This document shows, piece by piece, positions 25,401 through 37,109 of a DNA stretch of 64,000 bases. The stretch's first letter is position 1. The number at the start of each line of letters is the position of its first letter. A program made the position numbers and the translations under genes. The stretch is from the NCBI RefSeq assembly GCF_034190915.1, contig NW_026947496.1, positions 32,918,001-32,982,000 on the forward strand, in the 5' to 3' direction. The notes beneath the pieces were generated by a model. The model searched no databases. It saw only the letters and a program-made list of their open reading frames with translations, and was not told where the DNA came from. Source of the DNA: Cavia porcellus (taxonomy: Eukaryota; Chordata; Mammalia; Rodentia; Caviidae).

Positions 25401-26510
25401 CATAAATGCCAGTGTGTCACTAGACTGCAAGAACCCTGCCCACAGGCAGATGGTTGAAATGTGACCAGATGACCTGGGGCCAACATCTGAGGTCTTGGAC
25501 TGTGCCTTTCTATGTAAGTCACCCAGGGTGGGGGGCACTTAGTTCTTGCTCACAGGACACAAGTGTTGTGCACCAGCAGCCACGGGCACACCCTAAGTCA
25601 TAAACCTTGGAAGACAATACAGAAGTCCTAGGTCATTCAAATTTGGCAGAGTTTTGGAAAAGGCAAGATGCTGGGGAGACCAATTCTAAAATCTGAAGGG
25701 AGAAACTTGGTTTGAGAAAAATATAAGAATTTGGAATTATAGTTTTAATATTTATCTTTTTAAGAAAATGTCCAACCCATCTGAGAAGCACCGTTTGTGT
25801 TTAAGATGAGCAGTATAGACTGACTGAAATGTGTTCCTAGAAGCCTTCTGAAGGCAACTAGATTGCCAATGTTCATTCCCAGCCATGGTTAGATGTGGTT
25901 CCCAGCTTGGCCTGGGCTAGTAGGCCACTTGTGAGCTCTGAGTCCTCTGGGCTGGAGAAGCACCGGTAGGGATGCATATCCTTGGTGCCAACAGGACTGA
26001 GTCCATACTTGTGCCCCGGGATCCTGGTCTCTTCAGCATGCTTTTGGCTCCTCTTTCTGCTACAAAACCATTAACAGGAACAGTGATAATTTATCAAGAA
26101 CTGCTGTTTATTCAGTAATCTTTGTCCTTAGTTGTGTTTATGTTGTTTCAAAATATTACAAGGTACAAGGCAAGAAAGCCATCCTCTGAAACACTTTCTC
26201 CAACCTCCTCTTTAATGGACACTTCAACTCTAAGAAATCACATCATCTTATTTTAAATTGTATTTTGTTATTGATCTAGCCCAGACTGTCTTCTTGTCAC
26301 TCACCTTAATAGTTCCTGCTGTGGTCAGTCTCATAATTCCTCAGCCTATACTTGGATGAGAACAAGGACCTACAGCCCATATAACTTTATGTTTGCAAAG
26401 CTAAAAGCCAGAATTTGGCAGCCAGATCATCCTCCTCTGGTCTACAACCTGAGAATGTCCCATAGCCGCCACCTTGTTGTATGAAGCTGTTGCACAGAGC
26501 ACAGCTGGGA
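22484..26510. other. Intergenic, no gene established
   Basis: Largely unassigned sequence of moderate GC. A 123-codon minus-strand frame at 23254-23625 has an unusually protein-like composition (see findings), but I could not match it to a gene. A C7 run lies at about 24861. Confidence 0.5.
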
Positions 26511-26516
26511 TGCATG

Positions 26517-26922
26517 TTTTAGTCAGCTTCCTCATTGCTGGGACTTGATACCTGACATCCACAACTTAAAGGAGAGATTTAATTTGGTTCACAGTTCTGG
26601 GGATTCAATTCATAGTTGGCTGGCTCCAAGGCAGAAACACTGTGGTAGCAGGGTGTGGCAGAGGAAAATTACTTGCATCATACAGGCCAGGAAGCAGAGG
26701 GAGAGGGTAGGAGCTGGGAAGGGAGATGTACTCTCTAACCACTTTCCCCCTGGGACACTTGCCTTCCAACCAGGCTCCACCTTCTAAAAATATGCTTAGT
26801 GATAAACTCTTCAGTGGACTGGTTCACTGATGAATGTATCGCCCCCATGATCCAATCACTTTCCAAAAGCCCCACCTCTGAACACATGAGACTCTTAGGG
26901 GACATTCTCAATCTAAACCATA
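26517..26922 (-). mobile_element. Rodent MaLR-type LTR
   Basis: Reversed LTR with 'tttaatttggttcacagttc', 'ggctggctccaaggcag', 'atgatccaatcactttccaa', 'aaaagccccacctctgaaca' and the 'ctcaatctaaaccatag' end, as in the other family members here. Confidence 0.82.
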
Positions 26923-28190
26923 GCCATGCAGTTTATTACAATTCACCAACTCTAACCAAAGTTCAAGTGAATAATAGACAATACAGATTTCATTGTCAAT
27001 AATATTTCATTCTGGAGATTATTATATATCTTCTTCATATTTTCACCTCTAGATTAAATATCCAAAGACTTTCAACATTTCTGCCAGGTCAAATTTTAAT
27101 TTTTTTGGTCCATTCTTACCTCTCCTCTGATGTCATAACTATACATGACCTTATCAGAGTTGTCAGTCCCCCTGCCACTATGTATAGGGTACCATCCAAT
27201 GTTGAGGAAGGTTCCAGGACAATTTACTAGTCTCCAATTATGATGAACATTATTTCCTGAATCACAGGTCAGGAGAAAATGTTGAACAAGGTTTTTATTC
27301 ACCTGTTGTTGGTATGTAAGAGGCAGCAGAAATATAATCTGGATACTATTTTATTGGAACTTTGTGGACATTACAGGAGTTGGGGACAACATTGTACCAC
27401 TCTGTAACTGAAAATAGAACAGACCTAGAAACCCTGGGACATGTGCTTTCCTGTAATGTTTCTGAACCTTATTGCTATGTTTCCTTTTGTTTTGCTTTTA
27501 AGCTTACAACCGAAGACAAATAGAGGATGTGTTTCCATATATACAATTAAATAAGACCTTGCAGAATCATACTTAAAATATTCACCAAATATTTAGACAC
27601 AAAACTAATTGTCTTAGTAGATTCTATTCTGTTCTAGTTCTGTTCTTAGGAGATGAAAATAATCTTCAGACTGTGAAATTCAGTCACCCAGACATGCAGG
27701 GCATTGACAGAACCTGAGTACTCTCCAGGAGCTATAAATGGGAATCCTCAGCCTCAGCACCCAGAGTATCAGCTGGCAAACAGGCCTCTTTCAGGAATGA
27801 AGGCACACCTGCCTGCTGTTTTCAATTACTTCTCGTGTGATAAATGGAAGCAACTCATGGAATCTCTGTAAATTCCATGAAGTGTGGGAAGGAATGTCCA
27901 AAAGTGTCTCCACTGTGGGGGGATCTTCAGAAGCAGCTGCTGTGACTGTGGGGGAGGACCTGGGAAGATTCTTTGTGTTAATGAAGACATCTTAGGAGTC
28001 GGCTTCCACTTGGGGCCTGAGTTTCTTCCAAGTGATTTCTATTTTTGACTTCTCACTCTTTGTTAGAGCCAAGAAGATGTGTAACTGGGATCTCTAGTGG
28101 GAAACTGGAGTTTCCTAAAGCTGTTGCAACCTCAAGAAAGATAGTTAATGGTTTGTTAGACATGTCTGTGTATGTTGTTTTTGTTTATTT
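26923..28190. other. Intergenic, no gene recognised
   Basis: No convincing coding or RNA feature. The 68-codon minus frame at 27096-27302 shows no recognisable domain. Confidence 0.5.
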
Positions 28191-28194
28191 GTTG

Positions 28195-28388
28195 GTTTGG
28201 GGCTTTCATCTTTTGGGAGAATTGAATCCAGAGATGCTCTACCACTGAGCTAAATCCCCAATCCTTATTCACTTTTATTTCGAAGCAAGGTCTCACTACA
28301 TTGCCCAGACTGGCCTTGAACTTGTGGTCCTCTTGTTTTAGCTTCCCTAGAAGTTTGGATTACATCCTTGTGCCATCATACCCACCTG
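28195..28388 (-). mobile_element. Composite ID/B1 SINE (B1-dID-like)
   Basis: Left part is an antisense ID end ('ctaccactgagctaaatccc'). It runs directly into antisense B1 ('aaggtctcactacattgccc', 'agactggccttgaacttgtg'). On the minus strand the order is B1 then ID, as in B1-dID composites described from several rodent families. Confidence 0.72.
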
Positions 28389-28394
28389 TCCCCT

Positions 28395-29195
28395 TGTGTG
28401 TTGAATAGCACAATTCAATATTTATGTTTTTCCTGAGAATGGACTGCCAAGGGAATAATGGAAAACAGCAGACTCGGAGACTTTAGGACATTGCAATAGC
28501 AAATGCAGAGTGAGCATCTCCTTGGAACTACAGAATCCTGGGTTTGGGAAGGCACTTGGGCTGTCATGCTACAGCTCAGGGAGCTGGGCAGGCCATGTGG
28601 CAGGGACAGCTGTTTTTCAGCTGAGTCACAGTTGGAAGCCCATGCTTCCCAGAGCCACCATGTTCCTCTCAGGACAGCTCACTGATTCTTCCTGTTAATG
28701 GAAACTGAGTTCATGGGAACTGAGGCTATAGTCTGACTTTCAAAGAAATACCTTGAAAGACAGAAAACAATGTCATCAGCGAATGTCATCAAGCTCCCAA
28801 CTAGCTCTTGTTGACTGTGCTTATGGGACAAAGACGGGAAGTGGTGGGGGCTTCAGGTAAAAGGAAGTACATGGAAAGAGTACATGGAAAGAACCACAGG
28901 ATGTGAATACAAATCCTGTTTTAGAACTACTAAGACTCTTGCTAACAGCTAGGGTGTACCGTAATGCACATGGAGGCCAGGCTGAAAGGAAAAAGGGGCT
29001 CCAATCACAGGAAGTTTGATAGGAAACTTGGGAGTTATACTTTATCTCAGGCAGAAGCACCAGGGATGAAGAAAGAGGACCTGATCAAATATTTATGAAA
29101 TATAAGTAAATAGGAACTACTGATTTCCTATTCATCTCTCCAAATTGTCTTCCCAGATGTCACAATATAGTTTTGGTAATTTTTTTTTAAAAAAC
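28395..29195. other. Intergenic, no gene recognised
   Basis: No gene seen. A tiny 14-bp tandem repeat (TACATGGAAAGA-type) lies near 28868-28892. Confidence 0.5.
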
Positions 29196-29199
29196 GATC

Positions 29200-29325
29200 T
29201 CAATTTGCTAGGCATGATGGTACATTCTGTAATTGCAGCTTCTTGGGAGGCTGAGGCAGGAGGGTCATGAGTTTAAGACTAGCTGGGGGAACTTGGAGGA
29301 ATTCCAGCTCAAAAAACCAAAATGT
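29200..29325 (+). mobile_element. B1-type SINE remnant
   Basis: 'gctaggcatgatggtacatt', 'cttgggaggctgaggcagga' and 'gagtttaagactagctgg' follow B1 order with heavy divergence. Confidence 0.75.
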
Positions 29326-29329
29326 ACGA

Positions 29330-32200
29330 TAGCCAATTTTTTCAATAAATAAATGTGATTATAAGATTTGTAAACAATTACTTAGTTTCAATCTTGGTCA
29401 TTTCATTTTAGTTCAGATTTAACAAATCTTATTAGAGCAAATGTATCATGTTCAATTAAAGTCATGCTTCATCTTAACATTGGTTAAATTTTGCTCAAAT
29501 ACAAGAGCAGATGAGTTAGATGCAGTTAGAAGCTTCTATGCCTTGGAGCGGAGATGGTCTACTAGGCAAGAGATGTTCTGCTCCAACAGAGAGATGGCTC
29601 TTCTCATTCTTTTCTTGATTATTTTTTTCAAGATTAACATAAGTAGTTGAAAGGCGAATCAGAATTCGAGTTCATATCGAGGGATCATGTATTATTTATG
29701 AGATGGCAATCAAACTCCTATATAATCAAACTCATTCAGGCTCACATAAAGCCTTTTCCATCTTGTACAGACACAGTTTCTATAACAGGTAATTTATACA
29801 TTCCCAAAGCACGTTAAACCCTGTGAAATCCAAGTTTACCATCCAGGAGTATAGGACATCAGCCCAATCCGAGACGTCCTCCATCACAGTGAAACTACCT
29901 CAAAATATACCTTCAGAAGTGATACGTGGGCAACAGCATCTGAAAGCTGGATTGGGGCTGCCCCCGCCATGCTGGAAGCTGGATGTTCCTGAGAGATTCT
30001 GTCTGTAATCAGCCTTCCACTCATGCTTGGCTCTGGCCCGGCCCACTCTGTACCCTGCTGGATATCACTGGCTAACTTCCTTAGATGTCCTCTTTTCACC
30101 TTCTCCTCTGTCACCCTGTCCACCCATGGAGGCACAGCCCTGGTGCTTGTGAATTGCTCCTCTGCAGCTTGCATCCAACAACCTGCCTTCTGCTCCCTTC
30201 TCAGCACTGTCCAGCTGCCTCACCAAAAGATACTGTGAGGCTAGTCAAGGAGCATCCTGCTATGCACAGTGACAGCAGACACACAGTGGGCCCACATGAG
30301 TCCTGGTGGCCACTGGACTAGAGGTCCCACACAATAGGGATTTGAGTTAGGTTCTTGGCCAGGATGTTCCCAGTGTCTAGACAGGGCCTGAAAATGGTCA
30401 ATGCTCAGCAAACACGTGTTGAATGACCAAAGTGAATGGTTCTGTATATTAAGTTCTTAAGAAATAAAACTTTTATATTTAAAAGCATTTAATTTAATTC
30501 ATCTTCTCCCCAGTGATGGCTGTTTTGGTGTCAGAATCAAAAAATTATTAACATTTTCAAAATTATGATGTTATTTTCATAAATGCAAATATTCATTTAT
30601 AAATGTTTACATAACATACGTATATGTACATATGTTTGTTAATGACCCATACACATGTATATATGCAGAGCAAGGAGAATGAGAAAGATTACCAAATGTT
30701 ACCAAGAATTTTCTCTGTGTTAAATACTTTTTAAGTATTTTCTCACTTAATCTTCATGTAAACCCCTTGTGGTAGATTTCAGTACTGCCAAATTTTCCCT
30801 GCCAATTAAAAAATCAAGGCTGGGGATTTAGCGAACTAGATAACCTTCACAGATGTTATTTTTTAGTATTTAATTTTTATATTTAAAGTCTTATCCATCT
30901 GAAATTGATAGGGGTATTAAGGAGGTTCGAGTTCGTGGCTTTGTATCATATACATATCTATGCAGAAAATCAATGTCTTTCATCAGATTCCTCAAGTGAC
31001 TCATTAACCTTAAAATAGGCAAATTTCATTTTGTTACTGTGGCAAGCTGAAGAAGGCAGCTGCCAAGACATTGCAAAGCTCAAAGAGTTTATGGAAAGAG
31101 ACACACGGTGCCCTGTCATTTTGTCATAACCTGGACAGGTGTCCTGACCTGGGCACCACTGGACACACAATGAGTGAGGCTTTGGTTTTCTACCTTTTCC
31201 TAGTGCTGGTGTCAAATCTATTTCTAATGTTGCTGTGACTCACAAAGTCACTGTCTTCCCTTCTCTACCCACCCTTACATCAACAGGAAGAAATTCTATA
31301 CCCAAATTCTATGAAAATGGCATCAAAAATTAGGGAAAATGTTAATTTTTTTAAAAAATCACAATAAAAGACACACTGATATCAATCTCTCTCCAAAAAC
31401 AGGTATCCCATCTTTCTTGTCACTGTCTGAATCAGTACTGGGTGTCCCCTTTAGTAAGTGTTTTCAGTTATTCTGTTGTGGCCTCCTTGATGACCTAAAT
31501 CACTTCAGAATATTTAAAATCTATGGTCATTTTGACTTGGGAGAACAACCAGAAGTCATGTGGTGTCAGATCTGGTAAATAAATTGAATGAGGACATATT
31601 GTAGTATTTTTACAAGCCTGCCTATCCGTTGGATGGTGCTTGTTAGCCCCACTCACTACATTTATGATCACATCTCATAAAGATACTCATGAAAGAGGAC
31701 TTCCACAACTGCTTCAGAAAGTGGTGAGAATGACAGGGTATGTGTGTTTGAAGTGAGAGGTAATGCACTGAGGGGAGCTGATGGCAACATTTACTGTAAT
31801 ATATTGTTTAAAACTTAAGCATTCACTGTGTGTTTTGACGGTACCTCATATACTCAATGTATTTTATAAAAATCCAATAAAAAAATTTCTTAACTTTTCT
31901 TTAAAGACAATTCTGTAAGAAACTAAGAAATGTTCCTTGGATATAAAGAATATATTAAAACAGTAGCTAGGTTCACATCTGATTCCTATAAAGCAAAACA
32001 AAAGCTTGAGTGTTCCAGTTTATTGGAGACAAAATGAAGAAACTATTCTTTGCCATTATTTTAAACTTTGTTTTCAAATTTCAAGCCAATGCAATAAAAC
32101 CTGACATAGAATGAAGCAATGAAAAATTAGTTTGGGAATGGTAATAACAGAAATTGAATCAATATTTTCAGTTGATGCTTGGCATTTTCCACTATAAAGT
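29330..32200. other. Intergenic with MIR/L2-like fossils, no gene
   Basis: Short ancient pieces: a MIR/L2-tail-like 'cagcaaacacgtgttgaatg' near 30406-30425, and a reversed MIR core 'ttctcacttaatcttcatg' near 30740-30790. No coding feature. Confidence 0.45.
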
Positions 32201-32207
32201 TACACTG

Positions 32208-32575
32208 TTTTCAGTGTGTCTTTGCTTGGACTGCTGTACCAAAATAGACAGAGTGAACTTAGAAAACAGAATTTATTGCTTTTAATTTTGTGAGGGTGGG
32301 AAGTTTTAAGCACCAACAAATTCGATGTCTTTAAGGCAGAACCAGTTTCTGGTTGATGGTACCTTTTCCTGCATTCTCACATAACAAAAGATCAAGGCAG
32401 TTCTTTGGGGTCTTTCTGTAGGAGCACTAATCTTTCCAGTAGGACTCCACCTTCATGACCAAATCACCCCTAAGGTCTCTACCTTCTAATGCTGTCACCT
32501 TGGTGAGTAGATATCAACATATGAACCCAGGGTAGGGCGATACACAAACATTCAAAGACTCATTCATCCATCCAA
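32208..32575 (-). mobile_element. MLT1/MST-type MaLR LTR
   Basis: Reversed phrases 'ggactgctgtaccaaaatag', 'gcagaaccagtttctggt', 'ggactccaccttcatgacca', 'aatcacccctaaggtctc' and 'agatatcaacatatgaaccc' follow the ancient MaLR LTR layout. Confidence 0.82.
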
Positions 32576-34025
32576 CTGCCTTGCTGTGGTTGGACCTGGA
32601 GGTAGAGATGTCAGTCTGCCTCCAATTAATTTTTTCTAGTGCCCATTAATTTTTTCTCTCTCTCTATTCATGTTCTTCTCTTCTCAATGGCTTTGCTATT
32701 CTAAGTCCTTTGCACTTAGTTTTATTTCTCTACTTGAACTTGCACTGATCCATGGTAGGGGTTGAGAAGAGAACAGCTCCTTAAGGATTATTTTTATGAA
32801 TTGCCTGAGTTCTACAGAATTTTCTGATTTGACTTAAAGACACTACTAATCCTACTCCCTGTGGTCAGAGGATGCTGGGGAATGGCTATGGTGTGCAGTG
32901 ATAGAGTTACATAAGCCAACAGATGCAGACACCTGCATGCAGATTGAGAAATAAGGAGTTTAAAAAAAAAACCCACAATTTAACTCTTAAAATTCATTTT
33001 ACCAAGCTTTTATGAGTTGGAAATACACCTATGAAACTGTCTGATCCTGATGATTATAGAAAAATTGAAGTGTAGAGAAATATAAAAGGAAAAAAGCTCC
33101 ATGCTTGGAGACAGCTGTTATTAACATTTATTTTGTTATGCATCTTATGAAAAGTAAGGTAATGTAGTATCTATTATTATGAATCATCTATTTTCGCATC
33201 TCTAGTCCTTTCAGAAGAACAGCTCTTGGAAGAACTCGGAATCATCTCTAAAAAGGTGACGAGTTGCTCAAGAGGTGCATGTGCACTTTGCCTGGGTTGC
33301 AGAGGTGACGGGGGAACTGGAGAGAAGACAGACCAGTTGATGGCCACTAGGCTGCGGGACACTAGGATGAGGCTGAAGGAGCAATTTGTCGATTCATTTA
33401 CACCTTTCTGTTGGATTTTCAATTTTAATACATGCATCTTCTCTTCTTCAAAAATAAAAAATGATGATGCATTTTTGAGAAATAAAAAAAGGTTTGAATA
33501 TTAATATAAGAGATATGAAGAAATATGGAGAAAAGATTGGGTTTAAAGGTTTTAGACCCAAAGTTCTACACTGTCACATTGGTATGTACTGCTCTAGAAT
33601 ATGTGCCAGGAATAGACTATGGACCTAAATGCGTCTTCCATTTTATTTTAATGATAATATACATACTATTATAAAGAACGTAAAATATAGAGAAGTACAC
33701 ATAAAAAGATGAAACTACTATATATCCATGCCTAGATCCTATTTTAACAACAGTATAAGTACAAGGTAGGTATTTTGGGTAGATTTTTTTCCCCATTATA
33801 ATGCATTAGGAGCACATTTCCAAAGTTCTTGCTTGCTTCTTGCATTGTCATTGGGAAACAGCTTCATAGTAGCTCACTCATGGATATGGTGTAATATACT
33901 TACCAAATCAGTGACTTAGGTTGTCATTCTATCTTTTCTCTTTGCTATTGTAGCACATTTTAAGATGGAGAGCTTGGATCTGCATACCTTTTATACAGTG
34001 TTCATCTAATTCATCAGTCATTTGA
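32576..34025. other. Intergenic, no gene recognised
   Basis: AT-rich, no gene recognised. Overlapping opposite-strand frames at 33177-33504 lack recognisable domains. Confidence 0.5.
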
Positions 34026-34029
34026 GCCC

Positions 34030-34162
34030 ACACAGTTACCCCAGATAGTTATAAAGAGATTGCCTCACAGGGTTTTTACAAGACTGGTATGAGATAATAA
34101 TATGCATAAAAGCTTTAGCATAATATATGTCACATGACAAGCACTGAATGAATAGTACTTAA
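34030..34162 (+). mobile_element. MIR SINE fossil
   Basis: 'attgcctcacagggttttta', 'tgagataataatatgcataa', then 'gacaagcactgaatgaatag' is the MIR core and tail in order. Confidence 0.72.
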
Positions 34163-34385
34163 TTTTATTCAAAATACTGGCATAACACATTTATGCATAG
34201 ATTCTTATGCACATTTATGATATATTTGATCAGATGAAACCTTAGAAGAAAAGAGCTGAATCAAACAATTAATAAAATTAATGCTAAGTATTACTACTAA
34301 CCTGTTGCTAGTGGATGTTAGCCATGTAGCAAAGTCATTTTGCCTAAGGTATGTGAGCTGGTGTTTATTCCTTTGGTTTACTAGC

Positions 34386-34673
34386 TCTATTAGTCAACTT
34401 GCCATTAGTGGGACACCATACCCAGAACTCATAGCTTTAAGAAGTAGAAGTTAAAGTTGTTTCACAGGATTCAGTCCATAGAGAGCTGCAAGGCAGGAGC
34501 ATCACTGCAGAAGGATTTAGTGGAATAAAGTTACTCAGTGCATGACAGCTGGAAAACAGCAGGGCAAGAGTGCTGATGTGGAAGGATATGGGGACCATTA
34601 TAGACTCCAAATGATGCTTTCATGACCCATTCATGTACTCCCCAGATGCTTCTTAATACAGTCAAGTTAACAA
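34386..34673 (-). mobile_element. MaLR-type LTR remnant, head-to-head with the next
   Basis: Reversed LTR ('cttgccattagtgggacacc', 'gttgtttcacaggattcag', 'cccattcatgtactccc'). It abuts the forward LTR starting about 34676. Confidence 0.6.
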
Positions 34674-34675
34674 TC

Positions 34676-35070
34676 AGTACTATGGCTTCTTTTTAGATGT
34701 CCCCCAAAGCCTTATGTGGTCATAGGTGGGGCTTTTTCAGCGGTGGCTGGATCTAAAGTGTGTACTGAGTTCAATTCATGGTTCATTGGTAGGCTCAAGG
34801 GCACTAGGATTAAGGGCGTGAGGGTTACCTGCCTTAGGTAGCCTGGACAAAATATAAAGGACAGAAAGAGCTGTTGTTGTTCCTTGCTTTTTGCTGTCTT
34901 CTGCTTTCTATGGACTGACTTGCCTCTATGATTTCCCTCTTCTAAGCCATACTTGGAGCCAGCTAATTATGGATTGAAACATCCTCACACTGTGAGCTAA
35001 ATAAGCCCTTCCTCCTTTAACTTTGGGTGTTGGATATTCTATCTCAGCAACAAGAAAAGTAACTAAGACA
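34676..35070 (+). mobile_element. MaLR-type LTR, sense orientation
   Basis: Starts 'tatggcttctttttagatgt', then 'ggtggctggatctaaagtg' and 'gggcgtgagggttacctgcc', an AATAAG-type signal ('tgagctaaataagcccttcc'), and ends near 'aaaagtaactaagaca'. The order matches the reverse of the antisense family copies. Confidence 0.8.
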
Positions 35071-35074
35071 AATA

Positions 35075-36740
35075 GTCACACTAGTTTGGGATTTTTTTAG
35101 TTGATTTTAAAGGCCATTAACAACAAGGTTTGCATCTCATTTTAACTTCTATTTCTTTAATTACTGATGAAACTGAAGTGATTCATGGGTCCTATTATTA
35201 CCACATTTTAGTGGGGGTTTTTTTGAGGATTATTTTTGTGTTTTATCCATTTCCCTATTGGGTTTATTAGTATATTTTTGTAAGTATTTTTGAAATGCTT
35301 GCATAGTCAAATAGTAATATTTTTATGGCTTCATTGAATTTAATGGGTGTTACTTAGGTCAATTTCATTTTTTCTAAATCCTCAGCATGGAAATATGCAC
35401 ATAGAGTTCACTGGGGATTCAATTTAAGTGCAAAGTTTCTCAAGCACAAAAAGTCATAGAAATTAATCAGTAACTAGAATTTACTAGAAGCAAAGAAGAG
35501 TGAATATATTTCTTTAAAATTCAATTTGGCAAAACCAGAGGACAGTAATTTCTGTCATTTGGAAGTTACTTTTTCCAATAATTAAACCCATGAAGGCCAA
35601 ACATAAAGAAATACCAAGTTCCAAACTCACAAGTGAAAAAATGGTAATCAAATGTAATAATGTTCCATTTGTTTTTTATTTCAATATTGACTACTTCAGC
35701 TAAAAGGCACCTAATTTCTAAGGTACAAAATCATGAATTGAATCATACTTTACTGTTGGGAGCCTTATTGGGGTACCCTTGAAAATGGAATACATTATTT
35801 TCTTATGATCGTGGAACCCCCAGTGAAGTTAGAAAACGATGTTGCTAAGTAAAGGAGTAAAATGCTAACTTGTCCACAGCTGTGTGAGGAGTAGGACAGG
35901 ACTCAAATGTTTTCTTCCAACTCCAGGTTGTATTTACAGTGCTAACACAGTGCCCTCTTCCTATCAACTATATACTCAAATTAGAACTGGACCAAGGTCA
36001 GCTAGGTTAACAGTTTCCACTTCTGTAAACTCTATACTTTGAAATGTCTTACAACCAAAAATAGCTGAACTTTTGAATTAAACCTAACAATAAAGGCACC
36101 TTTGTGCTAATTTAGAATCTCCCAATTTGACTTTAAGGTTATATCGGAGGAAAGGCTCCAAATTATTAATTTTCTGCCAATCTTCCATAACCTTGGGTTA
36201 AACCTGCGGTTTATTCTTAGAAAGTACCCTTATCCCTATCAGAATGTGTGGGGTTTTCTTTAAAAATCTTAAAGTCATAATGCAAAGGCATTTCTTTAGG
36301 AGCATAACTTTTTCCTCTTGCTGTTGGTATTGAAATAAAAAGAGGCTGCATCCAAGTCCTTTCACGGTTACAAATAACCTTATAATCCAATCAACTGAAT
36401 TTCTAAAAAACATCGAGCTTGACATGACTAAAATTCTCTGTAAATAAATATTCTAAAGTTGCAGCTTTTATACATTAGAAAGAGCTGAGTAAAATAGAAA
36501 AGCCAAGGCATAAGTTCATGGAAAATTACTGCCTTTTCATTTGCATGAACCTGATTCAGGGTTTTCATGAGAACCCCAGACACAGCAAGTTGTCTGTCAT
36601 TTTGCTCAAGCATTTCCCACCTGGCTTATGTTGATAGTATTAGAGTTTTGAGTTCTCTTTAAGGATTTTGTGTGAAAGTACGCACTGATACACTTTCATA
36701 GGTTGCCACCTGAGCTCTTCTGAACTCTGCTTGTGTGAAA
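35075..36740. other. Intergenic, no gene recognised
   Basis: AT-rich; no gene, RNA or clear repeat feature seen. Confidence 0.5.
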
Positions 36741-36744
36741 TGCA

Positions 36745-37106
36745 CGTTATGGTTTAGAGCAAGGAACTCCAAAGTCTTGTGCACTCACAGGTGGAGCCTG
36801 TAGAAGGTGACTGGCTATACTCACCAGTGGAATCATCCCCAGTGAGTTCAACAGCTGCAAGTGTGTTGGAAGGTGGGCCTGACTGGTAGAGGTGAGTCAC
36901 TGAGGACAATGAGTGTATCTCCCTCTCTGGCTTTTTTGTTCTTTCTCTGCTTCCTAGTCACCTTGACACAGTGAGCGTTACCTCCACTATGCACCTCTGG
37001 CTGGGAGCCAGCCAGCCATGGACTATACCAAGCTAAAATAAACCTCTCCTTCTTTACATTGTAGGTGGCAAGCATGTGTCCCAGCCAGAAGAAAGTAGTT
37101 AAGACA
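36745..37106 (+). mobile_element. MaLR-type LTR, sense orientation
   Basis: Starts 'gttatggtttagagcaagg'. It has 'gagccagccagccatggact' and the polyadenylation-like 'aaaataaacctctccttc', and ends 'aaagtagttaagaca'. Same family layout as 34676-35070. Confidence 0.8.
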
Positions 37107-37109
37107 GCA

